From Lentisphaeria bacterium (GTDB lineage Bacteria > Verrucomicrobiota > Lentisphaeria > Victivallales > UBA1829), in assembly GCA_017615635.1 (NCBI GenBank), contig JAFZZR010000137.1:1-41580 (forward strand): a stretch of 41,580 nucleotides of DNA, read 5' to 3'. This document shows, piece by piece, positions 10,056-17,918 of this stretch. The first letter of the stretch is position 1; each line of letters begins with the position of its first letter. Under the pieces are notes generated by a model. That model did not search any database, was not told the origin of the DNA, and was given only the letters and a program-made list of their open reading frames with translations. The position numbers and the translations under genes were made by a program.

Positions 10056-11173
10056 GGTGTTCTCCTTCGGTTGATTATGTTATTCGTGTGTTTCTTTGTT
10101 CTGTTTGCTTTTGCGTTTACGCTTTTTCGGATAACGAGTTTTGCAGGGATCCGGAGGATCGTCTGTTCCCGTCCGGGCGAGGAAAGCTGATCGTGAAGCA
10201 GGTCCAGCGCCCGGCACATGATCTCGCTCATCTGCCGGTCGATGGAGGTAAAAAAGCGATCCTTCTCCGGGATCCCGGAGTATTCTTCCATATTGTCGAA
10301 GCAGAGGATGTCCGGCTGGTCTTTGCGGTCGGCCCAGGCGGAGCGGATCCCCCGGGCAAAGTATTCGCTCAAGGTAATGATCAGCGTATTTTCGGGCAGG
10401 GAGGAATGGCGCAGGAAGTAGCGGTTGGCCTCCAGATAGGCGTCGAAGCTGTTGGTCGCTGCAAAGGAGATCAGTTCCACCTTTTCTTTGTCAAGGCCGA
10501 AACTCCGGAGGATCCGCCGCGAGGATTCCGAACTGGCTTTCGAGTTCAAGTGCTGCGCTTCCACCAGAATGATCTTCGCGAAACCTGCAAACGGTCGAAA
10601 CACATTGAACTCCCGCAGAGCCTCCGTGAAATCCGGAATCACCTGACTGCACGGGAAGCGGTCGTCGATATACGTGTTCCCCGTCATAACGATCCGTCCG
10701 GTATATTTCCAGAGCGTTTTCATCGTATTATCGTCGATGAACGAATTATGGATCAGCAGGCCGTTGGTGTCTTGGAGTTCGCGCTCGGCAAGCGCCGGAT
10801 TCCGGAAGGTGTGATAGGGGATCAGCTTCGCTGTCAGCCCGAGTTCCGCAAAATGATCCAGAAGCCGCTGCGTGGCGGCATTCCGGATCGGATCGATGTT
10901 GCCCGGCTCCGGCAGCGGGCCCGCGTAGGCTATGGAAGGGATCACGGGCGGATCGTGCTTGATGAACGTCCCGCTTTTCGGTTTGCGGTAAAGGACATCC
11001 TCGGCGACCAGCAGATTCAGTACGCGGTTGGCCGTAACGGTGGAAATGCCGAAATGCTCCGCCAGCTCGCGTCCGGACATGACCGGAGAATCTTTCGGAA
11101 CACGAGCCGCCAGAAGCTCGTTCCGGTATCGTTCCGCCAGTTCCGCCGCCTTCGTTTTCCGTTCGTACATCAT
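10052..11173 (-). CDS. GntR-type regulator with LacI-like sugar-binding domain
   Basis: The product is 373 residues. It has an N-terminal GntR winged helix ([12 protein letters not shown] through [19 protein letters not shown] and KPKSGTFI, residues of about 8-72). A periplasmic-binding-protein-like effector domain follows ([25 protein letters not shown]). This GntR/LacI hybrid layout is typical of AraR-like sugar repressors. The start at 11173 (or the adjacent ATG at 11170) is preferred because GAGGG lies just upstream. The open frame extends 35 codons further without a better site. It is the first gene of the minus-strand glycan operon and probably regulates it in response to a released sugar. 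The C-terminus is Arg-rich (NRRRTP). Confidence 0.87.
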   Translation of the reverse strand: MMYERKTKAAELAERYRNELLAARVPKDSPVMSGRELAEHFGISTVTANRVLNLLVAEDVLYRKPKSGTFIKHDPPVIPSIAYAGPLPEPGNIDPIRNAATQRLLDHFAELGLTAKLIPYHTFRNPALAERELQDTNGLLIHNSFIDDNTMKTLWKYTGRIVMTGNTYIDDRFPCSQVIPDFTEALREFNVFRPFAGFAKIILVEAQHLNSKASSESSRRILRSFGLDKEKVELISFAATNSFDAYLEANRYFLRHSSLPENTLIITLSEYFARGIRSAWADRKDQPDILCFDNMEEYSGIPEKDRFFTSIDRQMSEIMCRALDLLHDQLSSPGREQTILRIPAKLVIRKSVNAKANRTKKHTNNIINRRRTP

Positions 11174-11421
11174 GACGCCCTCAAGAAAATTACTTCTGTT
11201 GATAAATATATGCGGATTTCGTAAGGTGTCAAGAGGGGGAAAACAGCCGATTTTCAGGAAAATAAAGAGTTTTTGCAAAAACTGTAATAAAAAAGATGAT
11301 ACAGTTTGATAAAATCAACAGTTCCCGTGAAAAAGGCTTTGCGATGCCCGGACTTCCTCCGTTCCTGCCGGACATCACACCGGGACGATCCGGCATTTCC
11401 GTGCGCCGGGATGGCGGAGCG
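11174..11421. other. Intergenic region between AraC and GntR-type regulators
   Basis: The AT-rich part (about 11190-11330) is the probable promoter region of the GntR-led operon. Inverted octamers CTGTTGAT (11196-11203) and ATCAACAG (11314-11321) flank it, 110 bp apart, and could be regulator half-sites. The left part of the second dispersed repeat (from 11384) lies at the AraC end. No convincing -35/-10 pair was fixed here. Confidence 0.35.
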
Positions 11422-11450
11422 TCAATGTTTCTTTGCGCGGGAGGAGCTGG
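11384..11450. repeat. Dispersed repeat, copy 2 (overlaps the AraC stop codon)
   Basis: These 67 bp are about 90% identical by eye to 1282-1350. The AraC-type gene ends at 11422, so its last residues (SSSRAKKH) are encoded inside the repeat. Confidence 0.75.
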
Positions 11451-12273
11451 CGGCTTTTCTCCGTTGTTCACGGTAGGCCTTGGGCGATATGCCCAGGATC
11501 TTCCGGAAACATTTGTCGAAGTAAGGCGTGTCGTAAAAACCGAGGTCCGCGGCGATTTCGGAAATGGAAAGGGCGGTGTTTTCCAGTTTTCCGCATGCGA
11601 GCTCGATCCGGTAATGGTTCAGGTAATCCGTGAAGGAGATGCCCGTGAGACTCCGGAATCTCCGCCCGGCGTACTCGGGTGTGCCGCCCGTCTCGCGGGC
11701 CAGATCGTCCAGCGTGATCCTCTCGCGGCAGCGGCTTGTGACGAACGCCAGGATGTTCGATACAAGATCGGCTTTTGCGCCGTCCGGAGCAGCGGCGTCC
11801 CGCACGGGGAGACGAAGAAGCTCCACCAGGAAAAGGAAGAAGGATGACTTCGCGGCCATCATGCCGGCGGGCTGCTTGTTTTCCAGCTCCGCACATACGG
11901 ATTTCAGAAGGCTCTCGGCCCGGCTGAACACGGGGTCGGGCAGGGTGTATTTTCCGTGCCATTTGAGCAGAGGCGCAAAGGTTTCCAGATCCTCCGCCGA
12001 AAACAGCTTTCTGGAAAACATGATGTTGTAGAACCGCATTCCGGGATTGTTGGTGAATTCATGAACGTCTCCGGGGCGCAGAACGTACAGGTCGTTCCGG
12101 AGAATGGGGAAGCGAAGCCCGTTCACGGCGCACCATCCCGTACCGGAAAGTACAAAAACGAACTCGAAGCAGTCGTGGACGTGCTGGATCTGATAGAGAC
12201 GGGTCGGACGTTCCAGCCAGACGGCCAGAGGCAGCGGAGAAATCTGATATTTTTTCAGCTCGTAACGAAACAA
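11422..12273 (-). CDS. AraC-family transcriptional regulator
   Basis: The 283-residue protein has an N-terminal cupin-like sensing domain (HVHDCFEFVFVLSGTG, LRPGDVHEFTN). The C-terminal pair of helix-turn-helix motifs is of the AraC type (residues of about 175-275: ITLDDLARETGGTPEYAGRR and ISEIAADLGFYDTPYFDKCF, with the usual ISPKAYR near the end). The best start is a TTG at 12273, preceded by GGGAG about 9 nt upstream; no in-frame ATG fits. It lies upstream of the GntR-led operon on the same strand and could control it or the LacI-led unit. The 14-bp tandem repeat at 12417-12472 is in its upstream region. Its C-terminal tail is encoded by a dispersed repeat. Confidence 0.88.
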   Translation of the reverse strand: MFRYELKKYQISPLPLAVWLERPTRLYQIQHVHDCFEFVFVLSGTGWCAVNGLRFPILRNDLYVLRPGDVHEFTNNPGMRFYNIMFSRKLFSAEDLETFAPLLKWHGKYTLPDPVFSRAESLLKSVCAELENKQPAGMMAAKSSFFLFLVELLRLPVRDAAAPDGAKADLVSNILAFVTSRCRERITLDDLARETGGTPEYAGRRFRSLTGISFTDYLNHYRIELACGKLENTALSISEIAADLGFYDTPYFDKCFRKILGISPKAYREQRRKAASSSRAKKH

Positions 12274-12416
12274 TTGGATCGTCTCCCACGGTTCGCAGGA
12301 ATATATCCCGCCGAAACGGAATGTGCAAGAAGGAAAGATGGAAAAATATCGGGATAATACAACTGTTTTTTCCTTTCCGCACTATCAAAATCGGAAGATC
12401 CGAAGTATATTTATGA

Positions 12417-12472
12417 GGTATGAGGTAGGAGGTATGAGGTAGGAGGTATGAGGTAGGAGGTATGAGGTAGGA
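12417..12472. repeat. 14-bp tandem repeat, four perfect copies
   Basis: The unit GGTATGAGGTAGGA is repeated four times without a mismatch. Each unit is itself two heptamers that differ at one base (GGTATGA, GGTAGGA), giving eight heptamers in all. It lies about 145 bp upstream of the AraC start and is purine-rich on the plus strand. Confidence 0.95.
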
Positions 12473-12565
12473 GAAAAAAATACTTCCTGTTTCGGCCTGT
12501 TTTTGCCTGTTCGGCATATGATATTACACAAAACAGGAACTGCTCGCACAGGAGAAACACGCATT

Positions 12566-12670
12566 ATGAAAAAACTGATTCTGACCGCACCGTATTATCT
12601 GGCGCTCACGGACGGGATCGCGGACGAAGCAGACGACACGAAGCTGAAGATCCTGAAATACGCGGAATGA
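12566..12670 (+). CDS. Possible 34-residue small protein or gene remnant
   Basis: The frame encodes MKKLILTAPYYLALTDGIAD and 14 more mostly charged residues. An AGGAGA lies about 10 nt upstream of the ATG. The start looks like that of exported proteins in this genome (compare MKRLILYLAAL at 15320), but there is no proper hydrophobic stretch afterwards. It may be the truncated 5' end of a lost gene. No homology is recognised. Confidence 0.25.
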   Translation: MKKLILTAPYYLALTDGIADEADDTKLKILKYAE

Positions 12671-12740
12671 CAGAAAAGCCACATCCCACGCGAGCTTTTT
12701 TCAGGCTGTGTATACGGGATTGTTTTTTACAAAAGCCGGC

Positions 12741-12769
12741 TTGACAAACGCGAAAAGGCGTTATAGATT
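12741..12769 (+). promoter_or_regulatory. Sigma-70-type promoter of the LacI gene
   Basis: TTGACA at 12741-12746, a 17-bp spacer, and TAGATT at 12764-12769. The spacer contains an inverted repeat, AACGC-gaaaag-GCGTT (12747-12762). Confidence 0.7.
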
Positions 12770-12778
12770 ATGGATGTG

Positions 12779-12792
12779 TTTACATAGGTAAA
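12779..12792. promoter_or_regulatory. Candidate LacI-type operator
   Basis: Inverted repeat TTTAC-atag-GTAAA, starting 10 bp after the -10 element and thus close to the expected transcription start. The position suits autorepression by the LacI-family protein encoded next. Confidence 0.45.
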
Positions 12793-12814
12793 TTCATCCG
12801 GGAGTCTCAGTGCC

Positions 12815-14608
12815 ATGATCACTATGAAGGAGATCGCCAGAGAGGCCGGCGTAAGCCGCGCCACCGTCTCCTATATCCTGAACGGGAAAACAGGCGGACG
12901 GCTGAAAATTTCTCCGCCCATTATCCGGAAAGTGAAGGAAACGGCGCAGCGGCACGGTTATGTGCGGAATGCGCTTGTAAATTCCGTCGTAACCGGGAAA
13001 AGCCGTGTTATCGCCGTCATTTCCGATTTCCCTCATTATCTTATGCCCGCGGTCAAGGGCTGCGTGGAGGAGGCTTCTGCTCACGGCTGGCTGATCCAGC
13101 TGATCCCTCTGGGAGACGACATCAACCGAGCGGTCATGCAGGCACTGGAATTCCGCGTGGCGGGGATCTTTGCGATCTCGCTTTCGCCCTCTACCATTGC
13201 GCAGGTCGATCCGAAGTTCCTCAACTGCGGAATACCATCCATTGGGCTCGAACCCAAAAGCGGACGCATGGCCTTTGATCAGAAGCAGAGCGCCATGCGG
13301 GGGACGGAGTACCTCATTTCACTGGGACACCGGGATATTTTCTTCCATTATGTTCCCAGCGATATTGCTGAGGAACGGGCGGCAGGCTACCGTGCCGTCA
13401 TGCGCCGGCACAAGCTGCCCGCCCGTCTGATCCGAGGCGTTACAGGCGATGAGAAAAGCTATTACCGTCAGCTGGAGGAACTGATCGAAAAAAGACCCGA
13501 TGCTATTCAGTTTGCCTCTGACCATCAGGCGGAAGACCTTTTGAGGATGTGTTATAGGAAGCGACTGTATGTTCCCGATGCCTTTTCCGTTCTGGGATTC
13601 GGCAATATTCCGGGCAGCGAATTCTCCTCGCCTGCTCTCTCCACAGTTTCCGAGCCTTACTACGAAACAGGACAGATCATGTTCCGGCGGATTTACAATA
13701 TGATCCGGACGGGAACGGAACAGCCCTACGCGGATCTTGTCGGCGAAGTCATTGAACGGGAATCAACGAAACGAATGCGTAAAACGGGGATTCGTATACC
13801 TGAATCCGCACAACATACCGTGAAAAAAAAAGATTCAGAAAGGGTAAAAATCATGATGAAATCAAAAAACCGCAGCCGCATTTCACATCTGAAAAGATTT
13901 ACGCTCATCGAGCTGCTGGTCGTCATCGCCATCATTGCCATTCTGGCGGGGATGCTTCTGCCGGCGCTGGGAAAAGTGAAAGAGACGGCACAGCGGACAA
14001 CATGTCTGAACAACAACAAGCAGACTGGGATCGCCATCCGGATGTACGGAGATGACAACAACGATGCCTTCCCCTGCATCTGGAATGATGATGCGACAGG
14101 CAACCGGCTGTTTCTTCTGATCGCCCCGTATTTGAAAATCAGGGAAGGCGAGCCGGCCATGGTGGGGATATGTCCGTCAAATCCTATCAGCGACTCCAGA
14201 ATGTATATTTTGCAGAAAAATGCCGTGAATGGGCTGTATGTATATCCTGATACCCGGGTGTTCTACATTCCGAATCAGGAAAACGGCTTCTGGTTTTCCG
14301 CGGGTTCCGGCTGGAATCGGCAGAGACGGCAGTCAAAACTGAAATATCCTTCCAGTTATAACTCGGTAGGAGAAATAAACAGACGCGAAAGTAAAAGCGG
14401 AGCCTACTGGCAGTGGGGAAATGAGGGCACAAACAGGAGACTTTCCCTGGCACAACACAAGACAGGGTCGGTTTATCTGCGCGGAGACGGGCATGCGGAA
14501 CTCATGACGATTCCGGAAGTCGATCGTGCCCGGCTCAATGACTTTTACAAACCGTTTTTCTGCCCGGATGGAAAGACAACCGGTGAATTGCCGGGCGTTA
14601 TCGAATGA
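12815..14608 (+). CDS. LacI-family regulator read in frame into a pseudopilin
   Basis: A single 597-codon frame encodes two proteins usually found separately. Residues 1-325 are a LacI regulator with the N-terminal helix-turn-helix ([20 protein letters not shown]) and a sugar-binding domain ending in the typical [10 protein letters not shown]. Residues from 347 are a pseudopilin: short basic leader, [18 protein letters not shown] from residue 362, and a C-terminal [13 protein letters not shown] (H-x9-DG). The join lies at an A9 tract (13823-13831). One A fewer would stop the LacI frame at a TAA (13844-13846 as numbered here). An ATG at 13853 with AGAAAGGG upstream could start the pseudopilin alone. 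Thus either two overlapping genes plus an indel, or a real fusion. Start: ATG at 12815 with GGGAG 10 nt upstream. Confidence 0.8.
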   Translation: MITMKEIAREAGVSRATVSYILNGKTGGRLKISPPIIRKVKETAQRHGYVRNALVNSVVTGKSRVIAVISDFPHYLMPAVKGCVEEASAHGWLIQLIPLGDDINRAVMQALEFRVAGIFAISLSPSTIAQVDPKFLNCGIPSIGLEPKSGRMAFDQKQSAMRGTEYLISLGHRDIFFHYVPSDIAEERAAGYRAVMRRHKLPARLIRGVTGDEKSYYRQLEELIEKRPDAIQFASDHQAEDLLRMCYRKRLYVPDAFSVLGFGNIPGSEFSSPALSTVSEPYYETGQIMFRRIYNMIRTGTEQPYADLVGEVIERESTKRMRKTGIRIPESAQHTVKKKDSERVKIMMKSKNRSRISHLKRFTLIELLVVIAIIAILAGMLLPALGKVKETAQRTTCLNNNKQTGIAIRMYGDDNNDAFPCIWNDDATGNRLFLLIAPYLKIREGEPAMVGICPSNPISDSRMYILQKNAVNGLYVYPDTRVFYIPNQENGFWFSAGSGWNRQRRQSKLKYPSSYNSVGEINRRESKSGAYWQWGNEGTNRRLSLAQHKTGSVYLRGDGHAELMTIPEVDRARLNDFYKPFFCPDGKTTGELPGVIE

Positions 14609-14642
14609 GATTGTTTTTCATGAAACAGCAGAATGTTTTATC

Positions 14643-15323
14643 ATGAAAAGGATGTGGATTGCAACTTTTTTTATTCTGGGAAACAGTCTGTTTGCGGAGG
14701 CGGATTTCGAACGACTCAATATGGAGGCGGGCCAAGCGGCCGAGGCAAAAAATTTCGTCACAGCCGAGGCGAAGTACGCCGAAGCTCTTGCATCGGCGTC
14801 GGACTCAAAGACGAAAACGCAGGCGATCCTGGGGAAGTTCAAGGCTATGCGCGGACAGAAACGGATAAAGGAAGCGGAAGAGTTTTTGCTATCCCGCGTG
14901 GAAGATCCGGATATTCAATTGCAGGATGCCCGTCAGCTTCTGAATACACTGGCGGAAACGATGCTGTGGCAGAAGGGGCGGGAGGACTGCGCAATGGGAA
15001 TTCTTCAGCAGGCGCAGAACTGCGAATGTCCGAAATCCGGCAATGTCTTCTATCAGACTTTTTACATTATGGCGATTCTCTACCGGAACCGGGCACAGTA
15101 TTCCGCCGAGATCGTAGTGCTGGAGAATGTTCTGCAGGTTCGGGAGCAGCATCCGGCAAATCTTTGCACAGCCCATTACATGACGGGTGCCGCATACGAG
15201 AAACTGGGGAATTCGGAGGAGGCGCTGGCGCATTACAGGACGGCCTTGAAATTCGGGAAGCGGGTCAAATATAAGTATGATTATACCAAAGTGGAAAAGG
15301 CTATCGAAAGGATGTGCAAATGA
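14643..15323 (+). CDS. Exported TPR-repeat protein
   Basis: The 226-residue protein begins with a signal peptide (MKRMWIATFFILGNSLFA). The rest is helical with tetratricopeptide-like units (AGQAAEAKNFVTAEAKYAEAL near the N-terminus; YMTGAAYEKLGNSEEALAHY near the C-terminus). It is probably periplasmic or envelope-attached and likely a protein-protein scaffold. An upstream in-frame start at 14526 is rejected because it overlaps the pseudopilin and would bury the signal peptide. It lies 34 nt after the LacI/pseudopilin frame and overlaps the next gene by ATGA, so it belongs to the same operon. A role in assembling or holding the secreted hydrolase is inferred from context only. Confidence 0.78.
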   Translation: MKRMWIATFFILGNSLFAEADFERLNMEAGQAAEAKNFVTAEAKYAEALASASDSKTKTQAILGKFKAMRGQKRIKEAEEFLLSRVEDPDIQLQDARQLLNTLAETMLWQKGREDCAMGILQQAQNCECPKSGNVFYQTFYIMAILYRNRAQYSAEIVVLENVLQVREQHPANLCTAHYMTGAAYEKLGNSEEALAHYRTALKFGKRVKYKYDYTKVEKAIERMCK

Positions 15324-17722
15324 AAAGACTGATTCTGTACCTGGCGGCTTTGACCTCGCTGGCGGTCTCTGCCGCCGACATCACGCTGGCGGAAAACGGG
15401 ACGGCGAAGGCCGTCATCGTGATTCCGGAAAAAGCCAGGCCCATTGTACAATTTGCCGCGAGGGAACTTTCGGATCATCTGAAAGCCATGACGGGCGCGG
15501 AATTTCCAGTGGGAGTCAAGCCCGGTCCGGACGTGAATATTTACCTCGGGTTCGGCAACGCGAATTCATTTGCGACGGACGAATATGTAATCAGCGCCAG
15601 GGGAACCCGGATCGACATTTACGGAAAAGATACGGAAAAGCCCGTGGATCTTTTTGACTACTACTACGACAATCCGGATAAGGGAACCCTGCGCGGGGTG
15701 TATAATTTTTTGGACTCCCTCGGCATCCGCTGGCTGGCCCCGGGAAAGGACGGCGTCAGCATTCCGGAATGCAAGAATCTGCGGATCCCGGAACAGGAGA
15801 TCCGGTTCAAGCCGTACTTCAGTTACCGCAAGAATTCGGACGGCTATGATTTCATGACAGTACATCCGGACGCGAGGGGATATGTGGACAGTGTGAAAGA
15901 GGTTTATCTCTGGGGAATCCGGAATCATGCGGCTGTTCGCTATTCTGTCGTCGAATGTCATTCGGAAAGACATCTGAAGCTGTTCGAGAATCCGGAATGG
16001 TTGGCGCATCCCGAGGCCCAGCAGCTGATGAAGAACGGGAAGCGCAATCCGCATTATTCCTGCTGGACCGATCCTTTGACGAAAGAGATCTGGCGCCGGG
16101 CCGCAAACGGATATTTTTCCGGCAAAACGCCGCAGGAATGCGGCTTCCTGAACCTGAAAGGATATCTTGGTTCCAAATGGCCGTTTCCGTTTTTCAAGCC
16201 GGATGAATTCATGATCGACCCCATGGATCATTATACGGGTAACGACGGCCGCTGCTACTGCGAGCGCTGCGAAGAATTCCGGAAGCAGCACCCCTGCAAG
16301 GATGATACGGAGATCATCTGGCGTGTGATCGCCGATATTGCGAAGGAAATCGGAGAAAAATATCCTGGAAAATATATCTCTACGCTGATCTATCCGCCGA
16401 AAATGCAGATACCTCAGACGGTGGAAATTCCAAAAAATGTCCGCGTTCGCATTTCTTTGCGGGGACCCAGCAACCTGATTTTCCCGCATAAAATTGCCAG
16501 GGATATCGAAAGTCTGCAGCAGTGGGGAAAGTACTTCAAGCCCGAAGATTTTCAGGTCAGTTCATTTCAATGTACCTGCGGATTCGGAGGCTTCCTGCCG
16601 GGAATGCTGGATTCCTACCCGCACCTTATCGCCCGTTATATCCAGACAGTGAAGCCTTACTGCGCCGGGATTTTCGTGGAAACCCTGAACCTGACTCATA
16701 CGGCCCGCAACCTGGATGTCTATATTTTCCTGCGGCTGATGTGGAATCCGGAACGGGATGTGGAAAAAGAACTAAAGGAATACTTCCGTCTGTATTACGG
16801 GCCCGCCGCGGCTCCGGCCCGGGAAATGTTCCGGAAATTCGAGGACAACTGGATCCGGATCGAGCGGGAGATCCTTTCCGAGAAGGAGACGGCTATTGGC
16901 CTGACCGGAGAGAGCGCGGAGTATTTCCGGAAAAAAATCTGGAGTCAGGTCTATGATACCGCCGAAATGAAGGAAATAGAGTCTCTGATGCAAAAAATTC
17001 TGAAGCTGTCGCCGGAAGGAACTGTGTATGCCAAACGGGCTCGGCTTCTGCAGAAGTATCTGGTCCAGTGGATGCAGGATGAGCGAAGTTTTGTCATGGA
17101 GAAGGAAGAACGACGCCAGCAGCTTAAACTTTCCGTGCCGAAGGCCGCGGGTTCCGCCCCCTCGGAGGAAGAATGGACAAAGGCGCCGGAGTACAAACTG
17201 ATCTCCTCTCAGAAGATGGGGCCGGGATTGAAAGCGGCGGGGTCGTTCCGTCTTCTGGCCTCGGATGATATGTTGTTCATCCGTGCCGAATTGACGGAAC
17301 CGAAAATGGACGAAAGCAAGACAGACCCGGGACATCTGTCCGGGAATCACGATGTCTGGAAGGATAACTGTGTGGAACTATTCTTCTATGCGGAAAAGAG
17401 CAAAAAATTCTGGCAGGTGATTGTGAACGACAACAACGTCTGGAGTTCGCAAACGAGAGGCAGAGTTCTGAACCGCTGGGAACAGATGGCCGGACTGCAG
17501 GTAAAAACCGAGCGGGGCGAGGGAAAATGGATTGCGGAGATCACCATTCCGCTGAACGCGCTGGAGACGGACGGGACCGATCTGAGATTCAATTTTACAC
17601 GGGAACGCAATGTAAAGGGCGTGGCGCAGGAGTGCTCCACATGGTCGCCGCTGGCCATGAGCGGAGGCTGGCATTCCCCCGATAATTACGGAACCCTGAT
17701 ATTCGAGGTTAAAAAACACTGA
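15320..17722 (+). CDS. Exported DUF4838 protein with C-terminal CBM9-like domain
   Basis: The 800-residue protein begins with a signal peptide (MKRLILYLAALTSLAVSAA). Residues of about 20-130 resemble the alpha-glucuronidase N-terminal-like domain (QFAARELSDHLKAMTGAEFP). The central DUF4838 region carries GRCYCERCEEF, the same Cys-x-Cys-x2-Cys form as CWCENC in the protein at 2760. The last 190 residues are CBM9/DOMON-like (NCVELFFYAEKSKKFW, GKWIAEITIPLNAL, GGWHSPDNYGTLIFE). The ATG at 15320 overlaps the TPR gene stop (ATGA), and GAAAGG lies upstream. It is the hydrolase-like output of the LacI-led unit. The catalytic activity of DUF4838 proteins is not established. Confidence 0.82.
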   Translation: MKRLILYLAALTSLAVSAADITLAENGTAKAVIVIPEKARPIVQFAARELSDHLKAMTGAEFPVGVKPGPDVNIYLGFGNANSFATDEYVISARGTRIDIYGKDTEKPVDLFDYYYDNPDKGTLRGVYNFLDSLGIRWLAPGKDGVSIPECKNLRIPEQEIRFKPYFSYRKNSDGYDFMTVHPDARGYVDSVKEVYLWGIRNHAAVRYSVVECHSERHLKLFENPEWLAHPEAQQLMKNGKRNPHYSCWTDPLTKEIWRRAANGYFSGKTPQECGFLNLKGYLGSKWPFPFFKPDEFMIDPMDHYTGNDGRCYCERCEEFRKQHPCKDDTEIIWRVIADIAKEIGEKYPGKYISTLIYPPKMQIPQTVEIPKNVRVRISLRGPSNLIFPHKIARDIESLQQWGKYFKPEDFQVSSFQCTCGFGGFLPGMLDSYPHLIARYIQTVKPYCAGIFVETLNLTHTARNLDVYIFLRLMWNPERDVEKELKEYFRLYYGPAAAPAREMFRKFEDNWIRIEREILSEKETAIGLTGESAEYFRKKIWSQVYDTAEMKEIESLMQKILKLSPEGTVYAKRARLLQKYLVQWMQDERSFVMEKEERRQQLKLSVPKAAGSAPSEEEWTKAPEYKLISSQKMGPGLKAAGSFRLLASDDMLFIRAELTEPKMDESKTDPGHLSGNHDVWKDNCVELFFYAEKSKKFWQVIVNDNNVWSSQTRGRVLNRWEQMAGLQVKTERGEGKWIAEITIPLNALETDGTDLRFNFTRERNVKGVAQECSTWSPLAMSGGWHSPDNYGTLIFEVKKH

Positions 17723-17918
17723 TTCCTTCCGGTTTGTTCAGACGTTCGCCGGGGGATCGTATTGCTCCGGTTTTCCGCCAATGCGAAAAGACGGGATAAT
17801 ACCATTTTACAGGCTCGGAATTGCATGTTTTATCTCTACTGGTAATGACATCATAACCAGCAGGCAAAAAGCGTGAAACATGCAGGGGTGCCAGTCGGGT
17901 TTTTTATGCCGGGATTTT
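17723..17918. other. Convergent intergenic region with a palindrome
   Basis: This region lies between the DUF4838 gene and murC, which converge. It contains a 22-bp imperfect palindrome at 17839-17860, with arms CTGGTAATGA and TCATAACCAG separated by CA. A short direct repeat, TTTTTTATGCCGG, occurs twice near 17899-17928. No T-run follows the palindrome, so it is not a standard terminator. Confidence 0.5.

Larger units (their letters stand above)
12274..12814. other. Divergent regulator intergenic region
   Basis: This 541-bp stretch separates the AraC and LacI regulators. It holds the 14-bp tandem repeat, a doubtful 34-codon open frame at 12566-12670, and the promoter and candidate operator of the LacI gene. 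The remainder shows nothing recognisable. Confidence 0.6.

Noticed and set aside
11196..11321. Inverted octamers CTGTTGAT / ATCAACAG as a looped GntR operator
   Set aside because: A chance match of this length over 120 bp is not improbable, and no third site or promoter alignment supports it; kept only as a note in the intergenic entry.
12417..12472. CRISPR-like array
   Set aside because: The units are contiguous with no spacers, and no cas genes are present.
12059..12517. A 152-codon frame upstream of AraC with repeated SYLLPHTSYL-like residues
   Set aside because: The repeated peptide is only the translation of the 14-bp tandem repeat, and the frame overlaps the AraC gene out of phase.
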